A stretch of 64,000 nucleotides of DNA from positions 11,427,746 to 11,491,745 of the forward strand of contig OY829648.1 of the NCBI GenBank assembly GCA_963691815.1, given 5' to 3'. Origin of the DNA: Echiichthys vipera (taxonomy: Eukaryota; Chordata; Actinopteri; Perciformes; Trachinidae). The position numbers and the translations under genes are program-made. Positions 28,690 through 40,848 of this stretch are shown here, piece by piece. Under the pieces are notes generated by a model. It did not search any database, was not told the origin of the DNA, and worked only from the letters and a program-made list of their open reading frames with translations. The first letter of the stretch is position 1. Each line of letters begins with the position of its first letter.

Positions 28690-29705
28690 TGATACACTTT
28701 CTCAAGCTTTCTTCTTTCCATGACTGTCTGCCATTCTGTGCTGAGCAGGTACACGGTGAGCTAAAGTGGAGCTTTAAGGTAACAAGACAAAAAGACGGAA
28801 GTGTCGGCTTACTGTATTGTCAGAGATACCCAGAGGAGAGGGCTCATCATCGAGTGTAGAAAAAAATCTTTCCTTTATCATTAACAGAGTTTTTTACTTA
28901 AACGCTTAGTTAGATACATCTGTAACAACCTAAAGAAGAACATCTGGGGCTCCTGAACCAAAGTACACATGAGGCCTTTTACTTGCTTATAATTAAAGTT
29001 TAGAGGGCTGCAGTGTAAACGGTCATCAACCTGTGTGTTTTAGGAAGGAGGGCAGATATCAGTGCCACAGAGCATCAAGAAGGAACTGCTACCGTGAGTT
29101 GTTTAGTGAGATGATTACAGCGTCATCAGATACGGTCCTGTCCTGTCACTCACACAGTAAATCTAGTTTAAAATTGATTATATCGACCTCTAAAACATGT
29201 ATGTATGTGTGTTTGTGTTGTATTTGAGTACTGTAGCAGCTTACTCACAGTTATTCTTATTAGACATTCACCGACCAAAGTTCAGAGTGTGAAAAAAGTT
29301 CACAATATTGACACCAGTTTGTAAAAAGACAAAATTGATGTTTAATAATTTTCAGCTGCCATATACAAACATGACAAATAATGAAACCATTGCACCTTTT
29401 TTATTGTGAGGACTCTTTCTCATGAAACGTAAACATATAATTGTGTACAGAATTTAAAGAGAAATGTCAACATATGTCAGATATCAAATAAACACCCTTT
29501 ATGATACAGTAATGTCCCCTTTTTATTTCATCATAAAGGCTCTTCCTCAGAGATGCTACAACACAATCTCACTAATTCAGTCACATTTAATTGTACAGTT
29601 TACAACTCGTCTCAATTCAGTTCTCCTGTGCTGCCCAAAATGTTGCCTGTTGGATTATGTTTCCTCCCCCTTACAGGGAGCATTTATACGACATCGCTCA
29701 TCCGC
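28690..29705. other. Convergent intergenic region
   Basis: Separates the stop of the last P450 (plus strand) from the stop of the EGF-repeat gene (minus strand), so it holds both 3' ends. Candidate poly(A) signals for the minus-strand gene are the reverse complements of TTTATT at 29522-29527 and near 29399. No other gene is visible. Confidence 0.6.
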
Positions 29706-32171
29706 TCATCTGCCCTTCCTCTCGGGACATTGAATTTTGTAGCCCACCCTGTAGGCCTGCAGGTAAACACGTGCCTGGTTTATCCTGGAAATACAAAGCA
29801 TTTATTACACACTTGGTTTATCCGTTTGCTTGTATGACAGCAGGGTTACGGAAAGAACTACTGGTCTGATTTTCATTAAACTAGGTGGAAGAGTGTAGCA
29901 TAGGGTGGAGCAGATCTGAATTATGAAGGGGATACACAGATAATTTGTCACTTTTGTTGTTACTAATTATTAATATAATCAGATATAACTTCTACATCTA
30001 TCTACATAAAGAAGAGAAGATGACAGGAAGTTAATTATTAATTTTTTTAATGACTGAACTTATGCTACTAATCCAGATCTAGAGGACTTAAGTAAAAAAA
30101 ACAACATGTAACCTGTATTTAGTGCAAAGCTGAATTCCCAGGGGTCCACAGCGGTCAACGTAACTCTCCCTAAACGCCTTTCGTACAGCTCGAGCCATAC
30201 TGACCACCGTGGTGACCACAGGGCACGTCCTAGAACACACACAAATATACATCAATGAAAATAAGTAATAATTAGAATTTGAAACACATTCTCAAACCTA
30301 CAGACATTACATGATCTGCTCAATAATTTGACGACAAAGCAGTATCATTGGTGTTTCACATTTCTGATAATTATCTTGACATTGGGTATTTAAGTAGGGT
30401 CTTTGTTCCACCACCTTTGTGCAACAGCAAAATAAAAGATCACCAGCTTAGTTGTACGCTGCCATCAACTGTAACTATTAACCTGAATGAGAAAGACTAG
30501 TTGAACTTTTCAGGAAAAATTCCAGCTCTGTAAAGATTGCCAAAGCTGTACTGAAGTTGTTAAAGTTGCCAAATCAAACATAGACCATAGTGAAATTTGT
30601 AGATTACATAATAGGAATAGTTGTAAGCTGTTGATATAATGTGTTTGAGTAAAAGAAGCTTTCACTGAAAAAGCAGAGCAGTAATGCACAGTCCACAGAT
30701 AAAAAGAGATGCTATTGTACTTGTGACTAGTATTGTTGTTGGTGTTCATGCTTACAGTCTCTCGCAGCGCAGCCCTGCAGTGCCCTCTGGACAGGTACAG
30801 GTGTTGTGAGGACTGCACGTAGCTCCGTGTTGGCAGGGCGGCACACAGGGGATGGTCACCGCTGCAGACACACCACGCAGCAAGAGTCTTAATGCAAAGT
30901 GACGGCAAAGAAAGGTCTTTTAAACACACACACACATACTTACCCGTTTCACAGAGACTTCCAGTAAATCCTTTAGCGCAGCGGCACCTGTTTAGGCCCA
31001 CACACACTCCACCATTCTTACAAGGTTTCTGACACTTAACAGGCTCTGAGGGAGACAGAAAAGCCGACATACATTTGAGTTTACGGTAGAAATTCATTAA
31101 GCATCTATTACTGTTATTCTAGTAGGGAAAATGTATTATTCTATTTAAACTGGGACATCAGTATGACCTAGTAGTCAGAGCAAACAGTGACCTGGACTGC
31201 ACACTGGATTGTTTGCTATGTATGTAACATGACCCTGAAAGATTCTGCAGCTGCCAGTCTGTGCACAGCTCCACTGACTGGCAGCCCGGAGAACTGCACA
31301 CTCTACCCTATTGGCTTGTGACAGTTAAAAAAAATCCATGTCTACTTGAGACTCTATTTTCAGTATTGATTCATCTGTAAAATATGTTGCTTATTATTGC
31401 TTGGCAGTCAGAAGTTCAATTGAAGGGTTCACCAAACAGAACAAAAAGAGAAAAGACAATAATCTGGATAAGAAAAAAAAAGAAATTCAATTTGATGTTT
31501 TGAACCCTCCACCCAAAAGAAATATATATATATATATATTTTAAATCTCCACGGGGAAAGTTGACAGCCAACAGTTATCAAAAATACATAAAAGTACAGC
31601 AATGGACAACAATAAATACAAATAAAGTGCATGGGTTAGTACAAACCAAATCACTGTTGTCACTGTCACCTAAAAAAATCTACAGTGACAGGAAAGGAAA
31701 GAAAAAGCCAGAAACTAGGAAAACTGCTGCATCCACTGCAATTTTGTTTAAAAAAAATATATAAGCTAGTGCCTCCTCTAGGGAGCTAAAACATGCATCC
31801 TGATGGAAGCACATTAAACTTAGTGAGTGCCGGGGGCCATGAACAAATTTGGCACCTCATCAAAGTAAAAGCCATTCAAAGTTATATGCTCTTATTTGGT
31901 AATTTCTGTTTGCATAAATTAGCACAAGTAGGGAGCAATGATGACAACGATGCTTTGTTATGACGGATTGAACATGGGTCTGGTGTGTCAAATGCATGCT
32001 GAGTAATATCTTAATTAGATAACAATGGATACATAGAGATTCAGTGTAATGTCACCTATCTGGCAACGAGCTCCTTGCCATCCACCAACACAGGTGCATT
32101 TGTTGACATCCACACATCTTCCCCCGTTTCTGCAGGCAGGAGTGCACAGGGCTGCAAAACACACACACACG

Positions 32172-32244
<73 letters not shown>

Positions 32245-35200
32245 ATAGCGGTAGGTCTGTGCAATGAATAATGTGTTATCTAAACATAACCATTTTCAGA
32301 TCACCTGTTGCTTTTTTGTTTTTCCATTATGGTAGAAGAGACATTTTACCAGGCAGGACTGCTGCCTGGTGCTGCCTCCCCCACTCCCCCCTCCCGTGTA
32401 CCTTTATGCCTGGTGTAATTGATGCCAGATGTGTTGCTGGTTTTGTTACTCACGCAAAAGGCACTGTGGGCCCGTGTAGTCAGAGGGACATTGGCAGGTT
32501 TCAGGCCCCACACAGCGACCACCGTTGGCACACGGCAGCTCACACACCGCTGAGAGAGAGAGAAAGAATGTGACCATTTTGTAACTGCTTATGCAACAGT
32601 GGTTGTTTACTAAATATAAGTCCTAAGTGGGACAGTCTTCATTAACATCAGACGTGATGAACCTTTGTGGCAGCCTGCTCCAGTCCAGCCGGGAGGACAC
32701 AGACACTTGTTCCAGCGCATACAGGAACCTCCATGGGAACAGGGAGGGGAGCACATGGCTGAAATACACAGTCAACATGGATCCATGTCTCACAACAAAT
32801 AACTATAGAATTAATATATTACAGTTACATATATGTTCAACCGTCCATGTTGTACCTGAGCAGCCTAGTCCAGGATAGCCTGGAGGACAGTCGCAGGTGT
32901 TCGGGCCCACACACACTCCATAGTTCTGACAGTAAGGGTTACACACAGCTGCAATGGCAGAGAAGTTAATAAGCATAATTTAATATTTCCAACTGCTTCA
33001 AAAAACAACAATAAAGCAGTTCCATTTGCTAATGCTGTGGTGAGAACATGCTTGGGATTGATCATGATTGACATATGTTTGATGTTTGACTCACGCTGGC
33101 ACTTGGTGAGGTCATCAGTTCGCACTTCATACCCCTTCTTGCAGGTGCAGTTAAACCCACCTGGACGGTTCACACAGAGCTGCTCACAGCCGCCATTTGT
33201 GAAGTCCCCACACTCGTTTACATCTTATGACGAAAGACAGTGGGACATCAAAACAGTAAAACAATCTGTGGTATATTTATTTCATTTGGGCTGAGTGACC
33301 AGGGGAGCTTGGCTGTGTGCACACAAGCTTCTCATCCAGGAAAATGTGGCCACAGCTGAACTTTTTAGAGTAATCAGATCAGTTATAAAGAGTCTGCACT
33401 TCATTTAAAACCAGCTGATGTGATTCCATTAATATAACTTATATTATTAATAATAATTATGAGGAAGGACTGGAGCAATAAATGTTTACAAAATGATGCT
33501 CAGGGAATCTCTGTATGGTTGTTTTTCAATAGATTATGAAGTCTGAAGGAATTCAGGATTTTTAAACATAAGTACTTAAAATTAAATAATCCCATCAAGC
33601 TTCTTCTCATTAAATAGCATTAACTGTTCCGGAAATCCCTTTAAAAATAAAATGTAATGTATCATTAAACACCTTCCTTTCTGGGACTGATTTTGTGCAA
33701 TCAGAGCCCACGGTGTCATCAGAACATTGTAACTCAACAACACATGGCAGTGAGGAGTGAAAATCAAGTCTCACCCACGCAGCTCCTTTGGTCCTCGCCC
33801 AACTTCCAGCCTTCTCGACAGCTACACTGGACCTGGCCCTCAGCCCTCATGGTACATACGTGGTTGCAACCACCATTTCTCAGCTTGCAGGATGTGACAT
33901 CTGCTCATGCGAAAAAATAAATATATATTTTAGTGTTTATAACAGATTAAAACAATGTTTTGGGCAGAGCTGAAAAGACTGAAATCAAGTGAAAATACCT
34001 CAAAACAACCTAATTCCAGTTTTTAAATTGTGAAATATTTTCTAGGAAATTGAATATCTTTAATGTTTTGGACTGAATGGACACAGGTGTGACACCGTAG
34101 AGAAATCATGATGTGCATTTTTTCTTTTATTATTTCTTACGTTTTATAGAAATAATCAGACCAGTGTCTCAAATGAAAGACTATGAATAATATCATCCAA
34201 CAAAAAGTATTCTGTGTAGAAACAAATTAAATTTCATACTTAAAAAACAAAAACACTCAATATAATGTGATGTCATCCGTTCACTGAGAAACGTACTGCT
34301 GCAGGTGAGGTTGTCTGTGTCTAGCAGCAAAGGAGGAGGGCAGTGACAAGTGTGTCCTCCTGGAGAGTTGGTGCAGGTGTGAGAGCAGCCACCACTCTGG
34401 AGTTTACATTCATCAATGTCTGAGCACACACATACAGAGACACACACACAAAGAATAGGGGGAAAAATATTTTTGGACACCCTTATCTCTGCTGTGCCTA
34501 ACTAAATCTGTCTTTCTCATCTCACTAAGACTCCAAAATGTGCCCATAGGACATGCACTTACATCTGGGCAGAGAAGATGCACACACAAAATGAAAAGCG
34601 AGATAACAATTATGACAGTTTGTATCTCTTCTGCATGCTGTTCCCCGCTCAAATGACTAAAATGGGAAAGTAAACAGTGAGAGGTAAAAGAGTGTCAGTG
34701 AGTGACTGACCCACACAGGTGTGACCATCAATGTGCAGCTGGTAGCCGGGCCTGCAGGAGCACTGGAAAGATCCCTGAGTGTTGACACAAATGTGTTCAC
34801 AGGTCCCGTTCAGTACCAAACACTCATCCACATCTGGGGGAATTAGAGACATTCAGCTAACTCTTTTCTAATTGCACAACACAGCTCCGTGTATTCTAAA
34901 GGCTCGTTCAGACTTTAGTCAAACACTATTTGCAATCCGTTTTAGCATATGTTTCAATGAGCTTTGAGGGCCAGGTGAGGTGGGGTTTTCAACAGAGTTT
35001 CATAAGAGGCAGCTTTTTTGGATCATAGGACCAAAAGTGGCATTGGCTTTTGAGTAAGATATACTGGAGAGAGACTTTACTGATGGAAATCCATTCAACC
35101 TTGGTGCAAACTGGGGATTACAGCTCATTTGGTATGCAAAAAAAGTCATTTTAACTGTTTACATTGGTAACTCCTGACCTGTGTTTTACCTGTGCAGTTG

Positions 35201-35614
35201 AGTCCGTCCTGGTCCAGCTGGTAGCCTGACGCACACTGGCAGCTGTATCCCCCTGGTTCGTTGGAGCAGTTGTGTTGACAGTGGCCGTTGTTTAGAGCAC
35301 ACTCATCAATGTCTGTAATCAAGGACAATCCTGAAGGACTTTTGTCTGGTGAGCGTTGTATGCCCAAGTGCTGATGGCACACACAAGTAATTGCATGACA
35401 CAAGTATCATTGACAGACACTTAGTGATACTGAGCACCACTAATGTGGAAAACACCCCACACACTGCCGCTGCTTACCCACCAAAACAAGAGTGTCCATT
35501 TCCATTGAAGCCCTGGTAGCACTGGCAGAAATAAGAGCCAATGATGTTGCCACAACGTGCGTTGGTGTCACACCCGTGACCACCTGATGCACATTCGTTA
35601 TCATCTGTAACACA

Positions 35615-35657
<43 letters not shown>

Positions 35658-38639
35658 TTTTTTAAAAAGCAGCTCCAAATTTCAGGTCATTTCCATTTTA
35701 TAATCATTATTCTGCCACTCTAGGTTATTTTAATGGAAGGCGTAACAGCAGGCATTAAAACACGCGCACACAAGGAAGCTGACCCAGTCTACAGGAAACA
35801 GAGTTTTCCATGGAGGGACGTCAGTACTAATTGCTTACCTTCACAGTGTGTGCCGTTTCCCCGGTAACCTGGTCGACAAACACACTTGTAGCTCCCAAGC
35901 GTGTTCTCACACACACCCTGACCATCACACAACGCGGAACTCTCCGTACATTCATCCACATCTGGGACAGATGAAGAGAATGCTAAATACATACAGTATA
36001 TGATGTTTCCATTCACTTCACTCAAGTAATTTGCAATAAAACATTGTATTGCACTGTTACTAAATCATTTTCATGTCACCAAACCCAAATCAAGTCTTTA
36101 TTAGGCAAAGTCATTAACATATTGTCCCTGCAACACGATGGGGAGCTGTTGTATTAATAGATTTTCATCTCCCTTTGTCCAACAACCAACTTTTGGAAAT
36201 AGTATTAAAATAAAATCAAAATCAAAAAGATATTACAAAAACCCTTATGAAGACGACCCTTTCCAAACACTTCAAACTTTGCCTATGAATTGGTTGTTAC
36301 CTTGACAATATAACTCCTTACACAGCAAGCACATGGAGAGATCATACCTTGACACACAGTGTAGTCTGGACACAAAGGACCCGAGACCAGAAGTGCAGAA
36401 AAGTCACACAGAAAACAATGAAAAGAAAGATTATTGGGAAGATTTCAGAGGACGAGAGAGGAAATGAGTCATTAAAGGAAAGGTGAAAGAGCAGAGAGAG
36501 GAGTAGAGCAGCAGACTGTAGGTTTCTATTCCTGCAGAGCCTTCCTTCCCGTCAGCACAAGTTATTAAGTCTGGGGGCAACTCAAGTGAAATATGAGAAA
36601 CTTACAACCCCAGAACAAATCTGAACATCTGTATCATGCAGCTTACCAACACAGGCTTGGGCCTCTGCTCTGAAGCCTGGCTGGCACTGACACACAAAGC
36701 TCCCAGGGGTGTTCACACACACGTTTCCCAACTCATGGCGACACTGCTCCTCGAAGCTGCACTCATCCACATCTACAAAGAACAGCCAAGAACTTTAAAT
36801 AGAGAGCTTTTACTTGACAGTCTTGTATGGATTATACAGTATAACAACACACAAACATCCTTTAAAAGAGTCCTTGGAGAATACAGTTTACCCAAACTAC
36901 TGGTATACACAAGATGACATTTTTCTGAACACACATTTTTCATTGTACATCCATGTTCCACAGTCAAACATACCAGATGTTAAGATCCGCCTCACCTACA
37001 CAGCTTTGTCCATTTAAAGCCATGACATATCCCAAAGGGCATGAGCAGGTGAAGGAGCCAGGGGTGTTTCTACACTCAGCATCACCCTGACAGGCCTGCA
37101 GCCCCGTCACTGCAGCCAGAGCACACTCGTCTATATCTGTAACACCCGTAAGGCAGACATGGATTATGACCGCACTACGTATAGGACTAGAATGGTACAG
37201 ATAATCAACTCTCCTTCCAACATGCTCTCACACAAATACAGGACATCCTCTCTGCCTTTCTCTCTCTGACACAAACACAGATGCTGACCAACCCTGGCAC
37301 CCTCCAGCACCCATCAGGTAACCACGGTGACAGCTACATGAGTAAGAGCCAGGGGTATTAGTGCAGCTGGCCTGGAAACCACATGGTCCTGGCCCCTCTC
37401 CTTCGCACTCATCAACATCTGTGGAGTAGAGATAATACATTGCATCTAACTCATATCAATGTATACAATAGTCATATAAAACAGGTGGAGTATGCATGTT
37501 CTCCTTGTGTCTGTGTGGGTTCTCTCTGGGTTTTCCGTCTTCCGATTACTGATAACTCGAAATTGCCCGTAGGTGTGAGTGTGAAGGGTTGTTTGTCTCT
37601 ATGTGCCCTAAGACTGCTGTCCTGTCCAGGCTGTACCCTGCCTCACGCTCGATGTCAGCTGGGATCGGCTCCGGCCACCCCGCGACCCCAATAGGGACAA
37701 GCGGTTGAAGATGATGGATGGATGGATGGATGGATGGATGGGTGGACATATGTGACACCAGAAAAACTAAACAAATATAATAGTGCTTTCCCAGACCTGT
37801 GTATTAGGTGTGGACAGGAGAAAGGACCCTTTTTCATTAAGTTTGGGAATGCTTTTCACTGACTATGTCCTAAGTTCCTTTGACTGAAGTAGAGACAGCC
37901 CACCACTCTTCAATCACCTCTTTTGTAGACAGCAATTACTCTTATTTCCCAAATTGAATGCATTACATGTATATCGATGTCCCAATGTTACACACACAGC
38001 ACCTTGGGTTTAACACAGGTTCTGTTGCTGATTCTGCCCGTTCTCACCTCTACACGCTGCAGGCCCCTCGAGAGAGAAGCCTGCAGGGCAGGTACAGTTG
38101 TCACCATCCTTCAACATGCCAGCTGGACAGCTGCAGTCTGTGCTGTTCTCCAGCACCACCTGGTTTTCTGGACACTGAGGAGCAAGACTGGTGCTCAGAA
38201 AAACTGAGGTAGTCGAGGGAGCTACTAATGTAAAAGAGAAAAAAAAGGTAGATTTTAGGAGGAACTGAATGGTTTAAAGCAAAATAGGACACAGCGGGGA
38301 AAGAAACTCACCTGTGGTAGGTGTGTGGCTTGGTGTAGTCTCACTGAGGTTTCCGATGACATTCTCAGTTACCTGATTCTAAAAACAGGAGAAACCAACA
38401 AACTTAGTTGAATTCATGCACAGCACAGCCAACAAGGACATTTCTAAGGTGGAAAGCTGAACACTGCAGTCTCTTTGATAGTGCGGAGGGTTTCCTTGGT
38501 CACTGACCTGGCTCTGGGTGAGCTCCGCCTCTGTGTGTTTCAAGACCTCATTTTCGTTTTCCTCAGGGCTGTCCAGAGGCTCAGACACAGACGAAACAAC
38601 CAGCAGCAGGGCTGACAGGAGAGTCCTGAGGTGATTCAT
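29706..38639 (-). CDS. Secreted multi-EGF protein with C-terminal EMI-like module
   Basis: Twenty-two phase-consistent exons give about 801 residues: 38639-38508, 38378-38312, 38224-38048, 37418-37293, 37136-36996, 36772-36647, 36365-36348, 35961-35839, 35604-35482, 35312-35190, 34833-34711, 34419-34297, 33900-33775, 33223-33095, 32948-32856, 32758-32663, 32549-32454, 32151-32056, 31045-30944, 30861-30756, 30229-30113, 29748-29706. A signal peptide (residues 1 to about 19) and an acidic/Thr-rich stretch precede a Cys-rich exon. Then come calcium-binding EGF modules (most open D-V/I-D-E-C), two related EGFs, and six compact EGFs without the calcium motif. Each EGF is a class 1-1 exon. The last two exons encode CPVVTTVVSMARAV, YVDRCGPLG and YRVGYKIQCP, an EMI-like pattern. 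An upstream non-coding exon is implied by the acceptor at 38649. It is probably an extracellular-matrix or secreted protein. I do not recognise the exact family; EGF/EMI proteins such as EGFEM1 or MEGF6 relatives are candidates. Confidence 0.85.
32159..32241. repeat. (AC)n microsatellite in EGF gene intron
   Basis: About 80 bp of AC with two GC interruptions near its left end. It starts only about 8 bp from the acceptor side of the exon ending at 32151, so it replaces much of the usual polypyrimidine tract on the minus strand (read there as GT repeat). Confidence 0.95.
35616..35653. repeat. (AC)n microsatellite in EGF gene intron
   Basis: A short 38-bp tract, again just upstream (minus strand) of an EGF exon acceptor at 35604. 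Confidence 0.95.
37480..37742 (+). mobile_element. LINE/SINE 3'-end fragment with (GATG)n tail
   Basis: GCATGTTCTCCTTGTGTCTG, then a GGGTTTTCCGTCTTCC-like block, CAGCTGGGATCGGCTCCGGC, and GGGACAAGCGGTTGAAGATG followed by tandem GATG (37712-37742) are landmarks of a common fish RTE/Rex3-type 3' end. It lies in the intron between EGF gene exons 3 and 4. Confidence 0.7.
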
Positions 38640-38648
38640 CACCTGAAT

Positions 38649-40387
38649 CTGTGTGAAAGAAGGAGGTTTACTGAGTAACCAGCACATCAAAGAAGAATAA
38701 TGCGAAGAGAATGTCACAATGGGGTCATCCCTGTGTCCTCACTGTAAGTGACTGGTAAGGGCGAGGTAAGGTAAGGTAATCTTCACAGTTCAAGCTGCAA
38801 AAGAACAAAGGGAGATGAACAAAATTGAATTAAATTGACATTTCAAATTCACTTTGAATGGTAAAAATAAACTCAGCCAATGTGGTGACATCAATATCTA
38901 AAGTAAAGAAAATTGTCCATCTGCAAATGTGCACACATTTAGAAAGCTAGAAGCTGTAGTTGGGTGATTTCAAGAAGTGTCTCAGGGAAACAAACATTAA
39001 ACATCTGACTTAGGCATGACTCATTAAACCATAATGGTGTATGTCCTGCCTTTTTCCCTAAGTCAAATGGTCATATTAGGCATTCAGAGGTGAGCTGGGG
39101 ATCATAGGAACCTGGGAACATAGATACACTCCCTGTGACAATCACTATAAAGGTGAACAAGTTTATAGTGACAGTGTAGCCTACTTGTGTGAATCGTGTG
39201 CAGCAGTCACAGGAGCTTACAGTAGGCCTGCGTGTCCAGGCATGAAAAACAACATGGGGGTAAAAGCACCCTGTTATTAAGTAAAACATCAATCCCCTGG
39301 GTCGTCTTCACAGAACAAAAGAAACGCACAGCAGCTGCAATACAGCTACACGTTTTGGATAGTGCGTTTCAGATCAGTAAATAAGTGAACTGGATTAGAC
39401 CATATGAAAAGCAGAGTTGTTAATGGAAAACTTCTGCGGCAAGACACACTTTACATAATCCCTTAATACGACCGTGGAAACTAACTTAAAAATCAATGAT
39501 ACGCGCAGAGTAAACGTGTAACACACTTATCTTAACACTTACCCGGGTTAGATTTACTCGCACTTGACAGAGATAGACGGAGACCGCGAGTTATCCAGAT
39601 GTCAAAATGTTCCTCCTGTCTTCTCCAGATGCGGGCTCGTGCGTGCAGCCGCGAGCCAGCTTTGTGTCAGTATAGTATGGGGGGCTGTGCGCTTCTGCAG
39701 AGACTCCACATCCTGTCCAGGAACTGTGCACTTCCCATTCCACAAATCCCAAATCACCGCTGAAGAGGAGCCGCAGCCAGGGCCCGCAGGCTGCACCGTA
39801 TCACAGCCCTGCTCTGAACCCTGACACGGAGGTCATAAAGCAGTCAGGCGTACACGGGAGGTCAAGACACTTCACAAGCGGGTTCATCGGGTAAAAGTAC
39901 CCTGCTTCATTGTGCAAACATCTGGCTTTGACAGCGGTCTTCTTCTTCTTTGGGCGAAACGGTCCAGAGCAAATTCATGATTTATTATACACTTCTGCAA
40001 AACACTGACTGAGTCATTGCCACATCATCGAAGCGATTCTGCGTGAGTTCATTTTCATCAAGCCTACCTCATATCACAAGACATACTGTATGTGTCCCTA
40101 ATGTATGGACAGAGATGAGGGGGGGATAATTAAAGCCTTAATGTTTTTCTGCTCCAGCAGCCACTTGGAACAATCTGTAAACATAATGAATGACGAGGCT
40201 CTACAGTAAATGTCTCAGTTGTTTGAGCCCCCCGCTTTTAGCTGCTGCTTACTAATCTGCTGTAGTAACATTTTATCTGTTTTTTTGCACAAAACTGTAC
40301 AGCTTTCTTATTCTAGTTGACATTTTTTGTTTATTTATGTATTTTAATAGCCTAGTATCTTTTTTTTAATGTTCTATATTTATGTTG
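38649..40387. other. 5' region of the EGF gene
   Basis: The coding exon of the EGF gene starts with a good acceptor at 38649, so at least one untranslated exon and the promoter lie here. The GC-richer stretch 39560-39840 is a candidate promoter area, but I cannot place a start site. The last 6 bases before 40388 (ATGTTG) are a target duplication of the next element. Confidence 0.4.
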
Positions 40388-40848
40388 TATGGAAGCCCAT
40401 TTCCGCCAGTCTGATGGAAAACCCTGTAAGTCATTATAATGAGATACTAAGTCATTATAATGAGATAGTATCTCATTATAATGACTTAATATCTCATTAT
40501 AATGACTTAATATCTCATAATAATGACTTAGTATCTCATTATAATGACTTAGTATCTCATTATAATGACTTAGTATCTCATTATAATGACTTAGTATCTC
40601 ATAATAATGACTTAGTATCTATTATAATGACTAAGTATCTCATTATAATGACTTAATATCTCATAATAATGACTTAGTATCTCATTATAATCACTTAGTA
40701 TCTCATTATAATGACTTAGTATCTCATTATAATGACTTAGTATCTCATAATAATGACTTAGTATCTATTATAATGACTAAGTATCTCATTATAATGACTT
40801 ACAGGATCTTTTTTTTCCCCATCAGACTGGTGGAAATGGTCTTCCATA
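40388..40848. mobile_element. Foldback element built of palindromic 21-bp repeats
   Basis: It begins TATGGAAGCCCATTTCC and ends as its imperfect inverse (GGAAATGGTCTTCCATA), flanked by ATGTTG at 40382-40387 and 40849-40854. Terminal inverted repeats extend for roughly 80 bp. Between them run about 17-18 copies of a 21-bp unit whose halves form the perfect palindromes AAGTCATTATAATGACTT and ATCTCATTATAATGAGAT. It has no coding capacity. The class is unclear (MITE or foldback); mobilisation by an unknown DNA transposase is inferred. Confidence 0.85.

Noticed and set aside
40430..40810. Regular 21-bp repeats that could be taken for a CRISPR array or a coding repeat protein
   Set aside because: The repeats are directly tandem with no unique spacers, lie inside inverted termini with a target duplication, and are in a vertebrate genome. 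The 95-codon frame over them only mirrors the repeat.
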